Shown here: in pieces, positions 7,962 through 16,860 of the stretch
Numbering within the stretch: position 1 is the stretch's first letter
Layout of the letters: each line of letters starts with the position of its first letter
Source of the DNA: JAXGXJ01 sp040772905
GTDB lineage: Bacteria > Actinomycetota > Thermoleophilia > RBG-16-64-13
Direction of reading: 5' to 3'
Assembly (NCBI GenBank): GCA_040772905.1
Contig: JAXGXJ010000009.1
Coordinates: 62,001 to 126,000 of the forward strand
Length of the DNA stretch: 64,000 nucleotides
The notes under the pieces: model-generated
What the model was told of the DNA's origin: nothing
The model's input: only the letters and a program-made list of their open reading frames with translations
Database searches by the model: none
Program-made: the position numbers and the translations under genes

Positions 7962-10544
7962 GTGAACGTCTCCTCTCACATCGGCTCGACTGACACGATC
8001 TCCTGGGAGGTCGCCCCTTTCTCCTGGTCCGCGGCTGAGCGACTGGCGTGTGAACTGCGACTGCCGTTCACGGTGGCAAATGTGTTGGCGGCGCGGGGTC
8101 TGGTCGATCCGGAGGAGGCTCGGACTTTCCTGGAGTGTTCTGCTCCGATCCCCGACCCTTTCCTGTTCGCCGATATGACTGCTGCGGTGGAGAGCCTCAG
8201 CGCGGCCATCGAACACGGACGAAGGGTCGTCATCCACGGAGATTACGACGCCGACGGCATCACGGCCACGGCGCTCATGGTGTCGGGCCTGCGCGAGTTC
8301 GGTGTGCAGGCGGAGTGGTACCTACCAAGCCGCTTCGTCGAGGGTTTCGGGCTCTCCGCGCAGGCGGCGGAGGCGATCGCTGCCAAGGGGCCGGGCTTGC
8401 TGGTGACCGTCGATTGCGGGGTGAACTACTCTGCCGAGGTGTCGCTCGCGCAGAGCCTGGGGCTCGACGTGATAGTGGTGGACCACCACCAGCCGGGGCC
8501 GCAGTTGCCGGCCTGCCCGCTCATCCATCCGGTGCGGGGAGAGTATCCCTCGGAGGATCTTTGTGGGGTGGGCTTGGCCTTCAAGCTGCTGCACGCACTG
8601 CACATCAGGCTGCGCGGCGCCCTGGTCGACAGGGTGCCCGACGCTTTGCACGGCCTGCTCGACCTGGTCGCGGTGGGCACCATCGCCGATCTGGCACCGC
8701 TGCGCGGAGAGAACCGCTATTACGCGAAGGAGGGGCTGAAGCTCCTCACCATCGGGGCTCGCCCGGGCCTGCGGGCTCTGAGCGCTGTGGCCGGATGCGC
8801 GGGGGCGGTGGATTCGGGTGCTGTGGCATTCCGCCTGGCGCCGAGGCTGAACGCTGCCGGACGGATGGCGGATGCCGAGCCACCCCTTCGACTCCTGCTC
8901 ACCGATGACGAGAGCCAGGCGTGCACCATCGCCGACGAACTGCATGAACTCAACGGTGCCAGGCAGGATGTGGAGCGGCGCATCCTCGAGGAAGCTTCGG
9001 CTCAGGCGGAGGCGCTTGCCTCCATTCCTCCTGTGCTGGTCCTGAGTGGTGAGGGCTGGCACGAGGGCGTGGTGGGCATCGTGGCGTCGCGGCTCGTGGA
9101 GCGCTATCACCGGCCCGTGCTGCTCTTGGGAGAACGTGACGGGGTGGCCAAGGGTTCGGGGCGTAGCATCGCGTCATACGACCTCATGTCGGGATTGAAC
9201 GCGTGCGCCCGGTGGCTGACAGTGTACGGCGGTCACACCCAGGCGGTGGGGCTTACCCTGCCCGCCTGCGACGTGGGGTCGTTCCGCGAGGCCATGATCG
9301 ACCACGCCGCCGCTCAGCTCGACGCCGACGACTTGCGGCCGGTCTACAGGGCCGATGCCGTGCTGCGGGGCGACGACATCGACGCCGACACTGCTCTGGC
9401 CCTCGCCTCTCTGGGCCCGTTCGGCAGCGGGAACCCGCGGCCGCGGCTCATGCTGGTGGACGCGGCCGTGCGGCAGGTGGAGGTGACGCGGACAGGCGGG
9501 CATCTGCGCTGTCTGGTGGAGGTGGATGGGGCCAAGGGCCGGGCTATAGGCTTCGGCATGGGGGACCGTGCCGAAGGGTTGCGGGAAGATCCCACCGGAA
9601 GGGTGTTAGGGGTGCAGTTGAGGGTGGACGAATGGCAGGGCGCGCAGCGCCCGGAGTTCCTGCTCGACCGCATCGGACCGGGCAGGACCGAGCGGGAGGG
9701 CGAGGCGGTCGTCCTCTGCGGGCTTTCCTGTCCCCACTGCCGCTCGGTCGATGAGGGGTCGGGCTCGGACAGGGGTCCCGGTAGCGTGTCCTCTGCCGGA
9801 CAAATGGCCTGCTTTTCCAGTGACGGCACGCAAGGCCCTCTGGTGCTTCCCTCGCGGCAGGTACAGGACCGGCGCGGACAGCGGGGCAGACTCAGTGCTG
9901 TCGCCCAAGTGCTGTCGGCGGGGGTCCCGAGCCTCGTCCTGGCCTGTTCGGTCTCGCACGTTCTGGAGGAATTGACGATGGGACTGCCGCTCGACGATCT
10001 CGTCCGCGGCGGCTTGGAGTGCGTGGGGAGAGCATGCGCGCCTGCGGCGGACGAGCGGTTGGCAGCCGCAGCGGTGGTGGTCGCAGAGTGGGATGCGTCG
10101 CAGCTGGAGGTCCTGCTCGACGGACGCCAACACGTGCTGGTGCTCGACCCACCGTACCGTGGTGAGCACGCGGCTTTTCTGCGCCGAGCGACCGGCCGGG
10201 GGTCGGTCGTACACCTCTGCTATGGCGATGACCAAAGGCAAGCCACCGCCGGATTGCTGCGGTACCTGGTGCATCCGCGGTTCGCGATGGTCTGCATGTA
10301 CCGCGCGCACGAACAGGGCCTGGTAGGTGCGGAGAGACGGCGTGTGGCGGCTGAGTTGGCCTGGCGGGAGGGCAGAGTGGTCCTGGGGGCCGAGGCTTTG
10401 CAGCGGGCCGAAGAGCTGCTGGAAAGCCTCGACTTGGGGCGGCGCGACGGCGGAGGGGATAGAATATACCTAGAGAGTATCCCGGCCTACGCCGAGGCCG
10501 CCGCGGACTACGAGGAGTGTTCCAGGCTGTGTCGGATCCTATAG
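7962..10544 (+). CDS. recJ: Single-stranded-DNA-specific exonuclease RecJ, long form
   Basis: RecJ degrades single-stranded DNA 5' to 3' in recombination and repair. The DHH core is clear: H-G-D-Y-D-A-D-G-I-T-A-T-A, V-D-C-G-V, D-H-H, then N-A-A-G-R-M, the DHHA1 region with G-W-H-E-G-V-V-G-I-V-A-S-R, and F-G-S-G-N-P-x-P. After about residue 590 there is a 270-residue C-terminal region, poorly conserved and helicase-like in shape, with no intact Walker motif seen. The GTG at 7962 places about 14 residues before the conserved Trp, as in relatives. A GTG at 7908, overlapping the ubiB stop, is an alternative. It overlaps relA by 16 bases. Confidence 0.92.
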   Translation: MNVSSHIGSTDTISWEVAPFSWSAAERLACELRLPFTVANVLAARGLVDPEEARTFLECSAPIPDPFLFADMTAAVESLSAAIEHGRRVVIHGDYDADGITATALMVSGLREFGVQAEWYLPSRFVEGFGLSAQAAEAIAAKGPGLLVTVDCGVNYSAEVSLAQSLGLDVIVVDHHQPGPQLPACPLIHPVRGEYPSEDLCGVGLAFKLLHALHIRLRGALVDRVPDALHGLLDLVAVGTIADLAPLRGENRYYAKEGLKLLTIGARPGLRALSAVAGCAGAVDSGAVAFRLAPRLNAAGRMADAEPPLRLLLTDDESQACTIADELHELNGARQDVERRILEEASAQAEALASIPPVLVLSGEGWHEGVVGIVASRLVERYHRPVLLLGERDGVAKGSGRSIASYDLMSGLNACARWLTVYGGHTQAVGLTLPACDVGSFREAMIDHAAAQLDADDLRPVYRADAVLRGDDIDADTALALASLGPFGSGNPRPRLMLVDAAVRQVEVTRTGGHLRCLVEVDGAKGRAIGFGMGDRAEGLREDPTGRVLGVQLRVDEWQGAQRPEFLLDRIGPGRTEREGEAVVLCGLSCPHCRSVDEGSGSDRGPGSVSSAGQMACFSSDGTQGPLVLPSRQVQDRRGQRGRLSAVAQVLSAGVPSLVLACSVSHVLEELTMGLPLDDLVRGGLECVGRACAPAADERLAAAAVVVAEWDASQLEVLLDGRQHVLVLDPPYRGEHAAFLRRATGRGSVVHLCYGDDQRQATAGLLRYLVHPRFAMVCMYRAHEQGLVGAERRRVAAELAWREGRVVLGAEALQRAEELLESLDLGRRDGGGDRIYLESIPAYAEAAADYEECSRLCRIL

Positions 10545-12796
10545 ACACCACGTCCTCTGCATTCGGAGCACGAGAGTCGGGGATGCCCGACGCCGGTCTG
10601 GTGGCCGAACGCTACAACGGGCTCTTGGATGGTCTTCTCGAGCGGATCGGGCGCTACAACCCGGACTTCGACCGCGATCTGATCATGCGCGCCTTCGTCG
10701 TGGCTGCGTCGCAACACGAGAGCCAGTTGCGCGCCAGCGGCGAGCCCTACCTCAACCACCCGGTCGGCACCGCGGGCATCTGCGCCGACCTGGGTCTCGA
10801 TTCCGCCACCATCGCGGCCGCGTTGCTGCACGACGTGGTGGAGGACACATCCATGTCCATAGAGGCCGTGCGCAGCCAGTTCGGCGACGAGGTGGCCCTT
10901 CTGGTCGATGGCGTGACGAAGCTCTCGCAGATGACTTTCCGCAGTGTGGAGGAGGAGCAGGCGGAGAACATCCGCAAGATGGTCATCGCCATGGCCAAGG
11001 ACATCCGCGTGATCCTCATCAAACTGGCCGACCGCCTGCACAACATGCGCACGCTCAGCTATCTGGGCAAAGAGAAGCAGATCCAGAAGTCCAAGGAGAC
11101 CCTGGACGTCTACGCCCCGCTGGCTCACCGGCTGGGCATCGAGTCCATCCGTTGGGAGTTGGAAGACCTGGCCTTCGCTACGCTCCATCCCCGCAAGTAC
11201 GCGGAAGTGGGCAAGATGGTGGCCCAGCGCCGGGCCGATCGCGAACGCGACATGGAAGAGGCCAAGGCCACACTCGAACGAGAACTCGCGAATGTGAGCA
11301 TTGAGGGCGAGATCTCGGGCCGGGCCAAGCACCTCTATTCCATCTACAACAAGATGGTTCGCAAGGGCAAGGAGTTCAACGAGATCTACGACCTCACCGC
11401 GCTGCGCGTGCTGGTGGAGTCGGTGAAGGACTGTTACGCGGTGCTGGGCATCATCCATTCCATCTGGAAGCCGCTCCCCGGGCGTTTCAAAGACTATATC
11501 GCCATGCCCAAGTTCAACATGTACCAGTCCTTGCACACCACGGTCATCGGTCCCACGGGCAAGCCGCTCGAGATCCAGATCCGTACCTACGAGATGCACG
11601 AGACGGCGCAATACGGCATCGCCGCCCACTGGATGTACAAAGAAGGGCGCGGTGGGCATCGCGAGACCGCCGAACTGGAGAAGCTGCAGTGGCTGCGCCA
11701 GATCATGGACTGGCAGTCGGAGACCAAGGACTCCAGCGAGTTCCTCGATTCTCTCCGCGTCGACCTCTTCCACGACGAGGTCTACGTGTTCACGCCCAAA
11801 GGGGAGGTGAAGAGTCTTCCGGCCGGGTCGACGCCGGTCGACTTCGCCTACGCCATCCACACCGACGTGGGGCACAGCTGCATCGGAGCGAAGGTCGATG
11901 GGCGTATCGTGCCTCTCACCTACCGGCTGCAGTCCGGTGATATCGTCGAGATCCTCACCTCCAAGACGCCGCAGGGGCCGTCGCGCGACTGGCTGCAGTT
12001 CGTGGCCAGCTCCGGCGCCCGCAACAAGATCCGGCAGTGGTTCAAGCGCGAGCGGCGTGAGGATGCCGAGCACCTGGGGCGTGAGGCCCTGCTCGAGGCG
12101 CTGCGCAAGCAAGGACTCCCGGCGCAGAAACTCATAGGCTCCGAGCTGATGAACGAGATCATCAAAGAATCGAACATCGCCAAGCGTGAGGATTTCTTCG
12201 TAGCTGTGGGGTCGGGCAAGATCAGTCCGCAGCACGTGGTCACCCGCTTCATACAGAACCTCAGTCGGGAGACGGACCGCCAGGCGGGAGCCCTCACGGC
12301 ACTTCCCGCCACTCTTCCCAAAGACGCCAAGGCGCCTTCGGCGAGCCAGTTGGGCATCAGGGTGGAGGGGGTGGAGGACGTCGCCATCCGCATCCCCCAG
12401 TGCTGCCGGCCCGTGCCCGGCGACGACGTGATCGGCTACATCTCCCTGGGAAGGGGTATCACCGTCCACAGGCGCGATTGCCCCAACGTGCGCGCGCTGG
12501 AGAAGAATCCCGAGCGGTTCACTCCCGTGTATTGGGATACGCAGGCGAAGGGGCCGCTGCGCGTGGAGATACAGGTGGAGGCCTACGACCGCAATCATCT
12601 CTTGGAAGATATCTCACGCACTCTCAGCGAGAGCGGGGTGGGCATCGTGGCAGCCCATATCTTCACGGCTCGGAACAACATGGTGAAAGACCGCTTCGTG
12701 TTCGATGTCTCAGACATAGACTTCCTGGAGACCTTGCTGCAGCGCATCAGGCGGATCGACACCGTGTACGACGCCTATCGGGTGACGCCGCGCTGA
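10529..12796 (+). CDS. relA: Bifunctional (p)ppGpp synthetase/hydrolase
   Basis: A Rel/SpoT-type stringent response enzyme that makes and breaks ppGpp. The hydrolase domain shows H-x-x-x-x-A (N-H-P-V), L-L-H-D-V-V-E-D-T, and L-A-D-R-L-H-N-M-R-T-L, an intact HD set that implies hydrolysis activity. The synthetase domain follows with G-R-x-K-x-x-Y-S-I-x-x-K-M and the F-N-M-Y-Q-S-L-H-T-T region. Then comes a TGS domain (V-F-T-P-K-G-E) and a C-terminal ACT domain. Length is about 755 residues. The GTG at 10529 was chosen for its spacing from GAGGAG at 10512-10517; a GTG at 10517 is also in frame. The start lies inside the recJ end, and two hairpins follow. Confidence 0.95.
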   Translation: MSDPIDTTSSAFGARESGMPDAGLVAERYNGLLDGLLERIGRYNPDFDRDLIMRAFVVAASQHESQLRASGEPYLNHPVGTAGICADLGLDSATIAAALLHDVVEDTSMSIEAVRSQFGDEVALLVDGVTKLSQMTFRSVEEEQAENIRKMVIAMAKDIRVILIKLADRLHNMRTLSYLGKEKQIQKSKETLDVYAPLAHRLGIESIRWELEDLAFATLHPRKYAEVGKMVAQRRADRERDMEEAKATLERELANVSIEGEISGRAKHLYSIYNKMVRKGKEFNEIYDLTALRVLVESVKDCYAVLGIIHSIWKPLPGRFKDYIAMPKFNMYQSLHTTVIGPTGKPLEIQIRTYEMHETAQYGIAAHWMYKEGRGGHRETAELEKLQWLRQIMDWQSETKDSSEFLDSLRVDLFHDEVYVFTPKGEVKSLPAGSTPVDFAYAIHTDVGHSCIGAKVDGRIVPLTYRLQSGDIVEILTSKTPQGPSRDWLQFVASSGARNKIRQWFKRERREDAEHLGREALLEALRKQGLPAQKLIGSELMNEIIKESNIAKREDFFVAVGSGKISPQHVVTRFIQNLSRETDRQAGALTALPATLPKDAKAPSASQLGIRVEGVEDVAIRIPQCCRPVPGDDVIGYISLGRGITVHRRDCPNVRALEKNPERFTPVYWDTQAKGPLRVEIQVEAYDRNHLLEDISRTLSESGVGIVAAHIFTARNNMVKDRFVFDVSDIDFLETLLQRIRRIDTVYDAYRVTPR

Positions 12797-12812
12797 GGCC
12801 GCCTCAGCGCGG
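12788..12812 (+). terminator. 11-bp hairpin spanning the relA stop codon
   Basis: CCGCGCTGAGG at 12788-12798 and CCTCAGCGCGG at 12802-12812 form a perfect 11-bp stem with a CCG loop. The relA TGA lies within the left arm. There is no T-run, so it may act as a U-less terminator, as suggested for GC-rich actinobacteria, or as a 3' stabilising stem. Confidence 0.5.
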
Positions 12813-12816
12813 GCTT

Positions 12817-12834
12817 CGCCGCCAGAGGGCGGCG
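12817..12834 (+). terminator. Second GC hairpin downstream of relA
   Basis: CGCCGCC and GGCGGCG pair perfectly around an AGAG tetraloop, starting only 4 bases after the first hairpin. The tandem arrangement supports a transcription stop between relA and the following hydrolase gene. A TACAAT hexamer at 12845-12850 could be a -10 element for the next gene, but no -35 was found at a sensible distance. Confidence 0.45.
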
Positions 12835-12920
12835 CGCACTCTGGTACAATTGCTGGCCGTGGGCCGACCGCCCATGGCGCCCCGTGCGCCGACGCTGCTG
12901 CTCGGACAAGGACCGCCTTT

Positions 12921-13556
12921 ATGTATATGCGCTGCCTCCCCGTGGGCCCTCTTCAGGCCAACTGTTACGTGATCTGGGACGACGAAAAGCACGCATGCGC
13001 CGTCGATCCCGGGGGAGAACCCGAACGCATCGCGCGTTACCTGGCCGACGAAGGACTCGACCTCGTCGCCATACTGCTCACACACGGCCACTTCGATCAT
13101 GCCGAGGGTGTTCAGGGTCTGGTGGAGCGGACGGGGGCCAGAGTCTACTGCTCGTCGGTGGCGGCACCGGTGCTCACCGGGCCCGGCGGGTGTGACGCCA
13201 CCGGCTATCCCATCCCCACCGTGGCCGCCGAGATGGTCGAGGAAGTGCAGGATGGAGCCACCATCGATATCGGGTCGTTCACGGTCACGGTCATCGCCAC
13301 ACCGGGGCACACCCCGGGGGACCTCACCTTCGAGATCGCGGGGCATCTCTTCTGCGGCGACCTGCTCTTCCACCGTTCGGTGGGGCGTACCGATTTCCCG
13401 GGCGGTGATTTCCCCACGCTTCTAGCATCGGTGGCCAGACTGGTGAAGCGCTATCCCGGCTCCACGCCGGTGCATCCCGGTCATATGCAGTCCACCACGC
13501 TTGAGGACGAATTGCGCCACAACCCCTTCCTGGGCGGGCTGAAGAACGATGGCTGA
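12921..13556 (+). CDS. Metallo-beta-lactamase-fold hydrolase, glyoxalase II-like
   Basis: A 211-residue single-domain hydrolase. The zinc motif T-H-G-H-F-D-H is present near residue 55, followed by T-P-G-H-T-P-G-D, the F-C-G-D-L-L-F bridging Asp region, and a C-terminal H-P-G-H. This pattern matches the YcbL-type hydroxyacylglutathione-hydrolase-like group. The true substrate cannot be deduced. AAGGA at 12907-12911 precedes the ATG at 12921. Its end overlaps the hisS start by 8 bases. A small MBL hydrolase between relA and hisS is a recurrent arrangement in Gram-positive genomes. Confidence 0.85.
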   Translation: MYMRCLPVGPLQANCYVIWDDEKHACAVDPGGEPERIARYLADEGLDLVAILLTHGHFDHAEGVQGLVERTGARVYCSSVAAPVLTGPGGCDATGYPIPTVAAEMVEEVQDGATIDIGSFTVTVIATPGHTPGDLTFEIAGHLFCGDLLFHRSVGRTDFPGGDFPTLLASVARLVKRYPGSTPVHPGHMQSTTLEDELRHNPFLGGLKNDG

Positions 13557-14820
13557 GCCGGTCAGCGCCCCCAAGGGCACCTACGACATCCTGCCGGCCG
13601 ACCAGCCGGTGCGGCGCTGGGTCATCGCCCGAGCCGAGGCGGTGTTCCATCGTTACGGGTACGCCCGCATCGACACGCCCACCTTCGAGGAGACGCGGCT
13701 GTTCACGCGGGGCGTGGGGGAGTCCACCGACATCGTGCGCAAGGAGATGTACACGTTCGAGGACCTGGGCGGCCGCAGCATGACCCTGCGGCCGGAAGGC
13801 ACAGCCCCGGTGGCGCGGGCCTACGTAGAGCACGGCATGCACACGCTGCCCCAACCGGTGAAGCTGTACTACCACAGCCCCATGTTCCGTTATGAGAGCC
13901 CGCAGTCGGGCCGCTATCGCCAGCATCACCAGCTCGGGGTGGAGGCGTTCGGCTCCGATTCGCCCGAACTCGATGCCGAGGTGATCGGACTGCTGGCTGC
14001 CGTCTATGCCGAGTTGGGGCTGAGTGGTCTCGAGCTACGCATCAACTCCATGGGCTGTCGCGAGTGCCGCCCCGGCTATTCGGCCGTGTTGCGCACCTTC
14101 CTGGCCGAACATGACGACGAGCTATGCCCGGAGTGTCGAGAGCGCGCCCGCCTCAACCCGCTGCGCACCTACGACTGCAAGGCGGCGGGGTGCAAGGCGG
14201 TGTTGCAGACGGCGCCCAGGCTGCCCGACCATCTGTGCCCGGCCTGCGCCGAACACCACGATCGAGTGCAGGGAGGGCTGCGGGTGCAGGGCATCGAGTT
14301 CACCGCCGACCATACTTTGGTGCGGGGCATGGATTACTACACGCGCACCACGTTCGAATATCAGTCCTCGCTGCTGGGTGCCCAGTCGGGGGTGGGCGGG
14401 GGCGGCCGTTACGACGACCTGGTCAGCGCCATCGGGGGGCCGCCCACGCCGGGTGTGGGCTTCGGCACCGGTGTGGAGCGGATCCTGCTTGCCCTTTCGC
14501 GCTCAGGTGCCGACTTGCCTGAGTCGCGCCCGCCCGCCGTCTATCTGGTGGCGCAAACGGCTGAAGCTCGGGGCACGGTGTTCGAGCTGGCCCATTCATT
14601 GCGCAGCCGCGGGGTCGCGGTCGAGCTGGACTACATGGCCCGCAGCATGAAGGGGCAGATGAAACAGGCAGGCAGGAGTGGAGCGCGCTACGCCTTCATA
14701 GTAGGTGAGCAGGAACTGGCCGATGGCACAGTGACCGTCCGCGATCTGGCGGAAGGGACCGAGCGCAGGATGCCGAGGGAAGAAACGGTGGGTCTGCCCG
14801 CGCCTTTCCAGGTGGCGTAG
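13549..14820 (+). CDS. hisS: Histidyl-tRNA synthetase
   Basis: Class II synthetase charging tRNA-His. It starts with the G-T-Y-D-I-L-P motif. Motif 2 is around F-R-Y-E-x-P-Q-x-G-R-Y-R-Q-H-H-Q. The histidine-binding segments R-G-M-D-Y-Y-T-R-T-T-F-E and G-G-G-G-R-Y-D-D are intact. The insertion before them carries four cysteine pairs or near-pairs (CREC, CPEC, a C-x5-C, CPAC), as in many Gram-positive HisRS proteins, and may bind zinc. Length is 423. The ATG overlaps the previous gene. It is followed by aspS, the usual partner. Confidence 0.96.
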   Translation: MAEPVSAPKGTYDILPADQPVRRWVIARAEAVFHRYGYARIDTPTFEETRLFTRGVGESTDIVRKEMYTFEDLGGRSMTLRPEGTAPVARAYVEHGMHTLPQPVKLYYHSPMFRYESPQSGRYRQHHQLGVEAFGSDSPELDAEVIGLLAAVYAELGLSGLELRINSMGCRECRPGYSAVLRTFLAEHDDELCPECRERARLNPLRTYDCKAAGCKAVLQTAPRLPDHLCPACAEHHDRVQGGLRVQGIEFTADHTLVRGMDYYTRTTFEYQSSLLGAQSGVGGGGRYDDLVSAIGGPPTPGVGFGTGVERILLALSRSGADLPESRPPAVYLVAQTAEARGTVFELAHSLRSRGVAVELDYMARSMKGQMKQAGRSGARYAFIVGEQELADGTVTVRDLAEGTERRMPREETVGLPAPFQVA

Positions 14821-14869
14821 AGTCTGCGGAGTAGTGGCGTAAGAGGACCAAGAAAGAGAAGGAAGTAAC

Positions 14870-16621
14870 GTGAGCTACAGAGACGAGTGGTGCGGCAACC
14901 TCACCGCAGGCCATGTGGGTCGCCAGGTGCGACTCGCCGGGTGGGTGCAAAGACGTCGCGACCACGGAGGCTTGATTTTCGTCGACCTGCGCGATCGCAC
15001 CGGGCTGGTGCAACTGGTGTTCGAAGCTGATACTCCGTCCACTCACGATCTGGCCCAAGAGCTGCGCAGTGAGTACGTCATCTCGGCAGCGGGCACGGTG
15101 GTGGCGCGCTCGCCTGAGCGGGTCAACCCGAACATGGCTACCGGCGCTGTGGAGGTGGTCGTCACGAGGCTCGACATCCTCGCGGCGGCCAAGACCCCGC
15201 CCTTCTTCATCGAGGACGACCTCGACGTGGACGAGACCTTGCGTCTGCGCTATCGCTATGTGGATCTTCGCCGGCCACGCATGTTCAAGAACCTCCTTCT
15301 GCGGCATCAGGTGGTGCAGGCTGCGCGCTGCTATCTGGGTGAGCGCGGCTTCGTCGATGTGGAGACTCCGATCCTCACCAAGAGCACTCCTGAAGGAGCA
15401 CGCGATTTCCTGGTCCCGTGCCGGCTGCAGCCTGGGGAGTTCTACGCCCTGCCCCAATCGCCGCAGCTGTTCAAGCAGTTGCTCATGATTGCGGGGTTCG
15501 AGCGCTACTACCAGATCGCCCGAGCGTTTCGTGACGAAGACCTGCGCGCCGACAGGCAGCCGGAACATACGCAGATCGATATCGAGATGAGCTTCATCGA
15601 GGAGCGCGACATCCAAGACGTGGTCGAAGGCATGTTCGCCGCCGCCTTCCGGGAGACCACGGGCATCGAGTTGGAGCGGCCCTTCCCGCGCCTCACGTAT
15701 GCGGACGCGATGGCCCGGTACGGCAGCGACAAGCCCGACCTGCGGTTCGGCATGGAGATCGTGGACGTCACCGAAGTGGTGAGACCCTTCGAGTTCCGTG
15801 TGATCGCCGACAACCTTGCCTCAGGCGGGATCGTACGCGGCCTGCGGGCGGAGGGGGCTGCCGGGTTCTCGCGCAAGGATGTGGACGATCTCGCCGCCGA
15901 AGCCGCGGTGTTCGGGGCGCGAGGCCTGCTGCCGGTGTGGGTGGAGGAGCAGGGTGTGCGCTCACCGTTGCTGAAGTTCACCACGCCCGAACTCATGCAG
16001 AGCCTCATCGACGCGCTGGGAGGCCGCCCCGGCGATTTGCTGTTGCTGGTGGCCGATCGCAAGCCTGTGGTGGAGGCGAGCCTGGGCTCGTTGCGCCTCT
16101 CTCTGGCACAGCGGCTGGGGGTGGAGCGCAGCGGTTGGGCTTTCGCCTGGGTGGTGGACTTCCCCATGTTCGAGTACGACGAGCACGAGAAACGCCTCAA
16201 GGCGCAGCACCACCCCTTCACGTTGCCGCGCCTGGAGAGCTTGGACGATCTCAAGACCCGCCCGTTGGAGTTGGGCACCTACGCCTACGACCTGGTGCTG
16301 AACGGGGTGGAGTTGGGCAGCGGGTCTCTGCGCATCTCCGACCCCCGCATGCAGGAGGCGGTCTTCGCAGCTCTCGGTCTGACCGAGAAAGAGATAGAGG
16401 CCAAGTTCGGGTTCCTGGTGGAGGCTATGGACTACGGCATCCCCCCGCACGGAGGTATCGGTCTGGGGCTCGACCGCACGGTCATGCTCATGGCCGGCGA
16501 ATCGTCTATACGCGACGTCATCGCGTTCCCCAAGACGGCCAGCGGTGCATGCCCCTTGACCCAGGCGCCGTCTCCTGTAGGGGTCGAGCAACTGAAAGAA
16601 CTTCGCATCCGCACGCTGTGA
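14870..16621 (+). CDS. aspS: Aspartyl-tRNA synthetase (bacterial type)
   Basis: Class IIb synthetase. An N-terminal OB-fold anticodon-binding domain includes G-W-V-Q-R-R-R-D-H-G-G-L-I-F-V-D-L-R-D. The catalytic domain includes Y-A-L-P-Q-S-P-Q-L-F-K-Q, F-R-D-E-D-L-R-A-D-R-Q-P-E-H-T-Q, and the C-terminal G-G-I-G-L-G-L-D-R motif 3. The roughly 100-residue GAD insertion is present, which marks the long bacterial type, with 583 residues in total. The GTG at 14870 has AGAAGGAAG upstream. Whether it is strictly Asp-specific or non-discriminating (Asp/Asn) is not decided here; no gatCAB genes are in the window. Confidence 0.95.
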   Translation: MSYRDEWCGNLTAGHVGRQVRLAGWVQRRRDHGGLIFVDLRDRTGLVQLVFEADTPSTHDLAQELRSEYVISAAGTVVARSPERVNPNMATGAVEVVVTRLDILAAAKTPPFFIEDDLDVDETLRLRYRYVDLRRPRMFKNLLLRHQVVQAARCYLGERGFVDVETPILTKSTPEGARDFLVPCRLQPGEFYALPQSPQLFKQLLMIAGFERYYQIARAFRDEDLRADRQPEHTQIDIEMSFIEERDIQDVVEGMFAAAFRETTGIELERPFPRLTYADAMARYGSDKPDLRFGMEIVDVTEVVRPFEFRVIADNLASGGIVRGLRAEGAAGFSRKDVDDLAAEAAVFGARGLLPVWVEEQGVRSPLLKFTTPELMQSLIDALGGRPGDLLLLVADRKPVVEASLGSLRLSLAQRLGVERSGWAFAWVVDFPMFEYDEHEKRLKAQHHPFTLPRLESLDDLKTRPLELGTYAYDLVLNGVELGSGSLRISDPRMQEAVFAALGLTEKEIEAKFGFLVEAMDYGIPPHGGIGLGLDRTVMLMAGESSIRDVIAFPKTASGACPLTQAPSPVGVEQLKELRIRTL

Positions 16622-16709
16622 ACGGGTGTGGCGAGAGCACCTCACTGCCTGTCGTTGCCCGGCCTGGGGCCGTATGCTAACCTCAATCCGCTCGACCTTG
16701 TTCGTGATC

Positions 16710-16727
16710 TGGCTCAAACTTGAGCCA
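16710..16727. promoter_or_regulatory. 8-bp inverted repeat upstream of the lipoprotein-mnmA pair
   Basis: TGGCTCAA and TTGAGCCA are exact reverse complements separated by 2 bases. The repeat sits in the 239-base gap after aspS, about 135 bases before the lipoprotein start. The dyad size and short spacer look more like an operator than a terminator. Nothing else convincing was seen in this gap apart from a small CCTGC/GCAGG stem farther down. No regulator is assigned. Confidence 0.35.
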
Positions 16728-16860
16728 ACACACCACGCTTGGGAGACACGTTTTCTCGGGCGACCTCAACGTCCTCCGAGGGCTGTCACCCACCTGCTCC
16801 GGCAGGTTCAAGCGCCTGCCAGACACGGCAAGGTGGAGCACTATCTAGGAAGGCGGGGAG

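Noticed and set aside
10508..12598. Nearly 700-codon open frame antisense to relA
   Set aside because: The translation is Leu/His/Gly/Asp-rich with no recognisable domain, typical of antisense shadows in GC-rich DNA.
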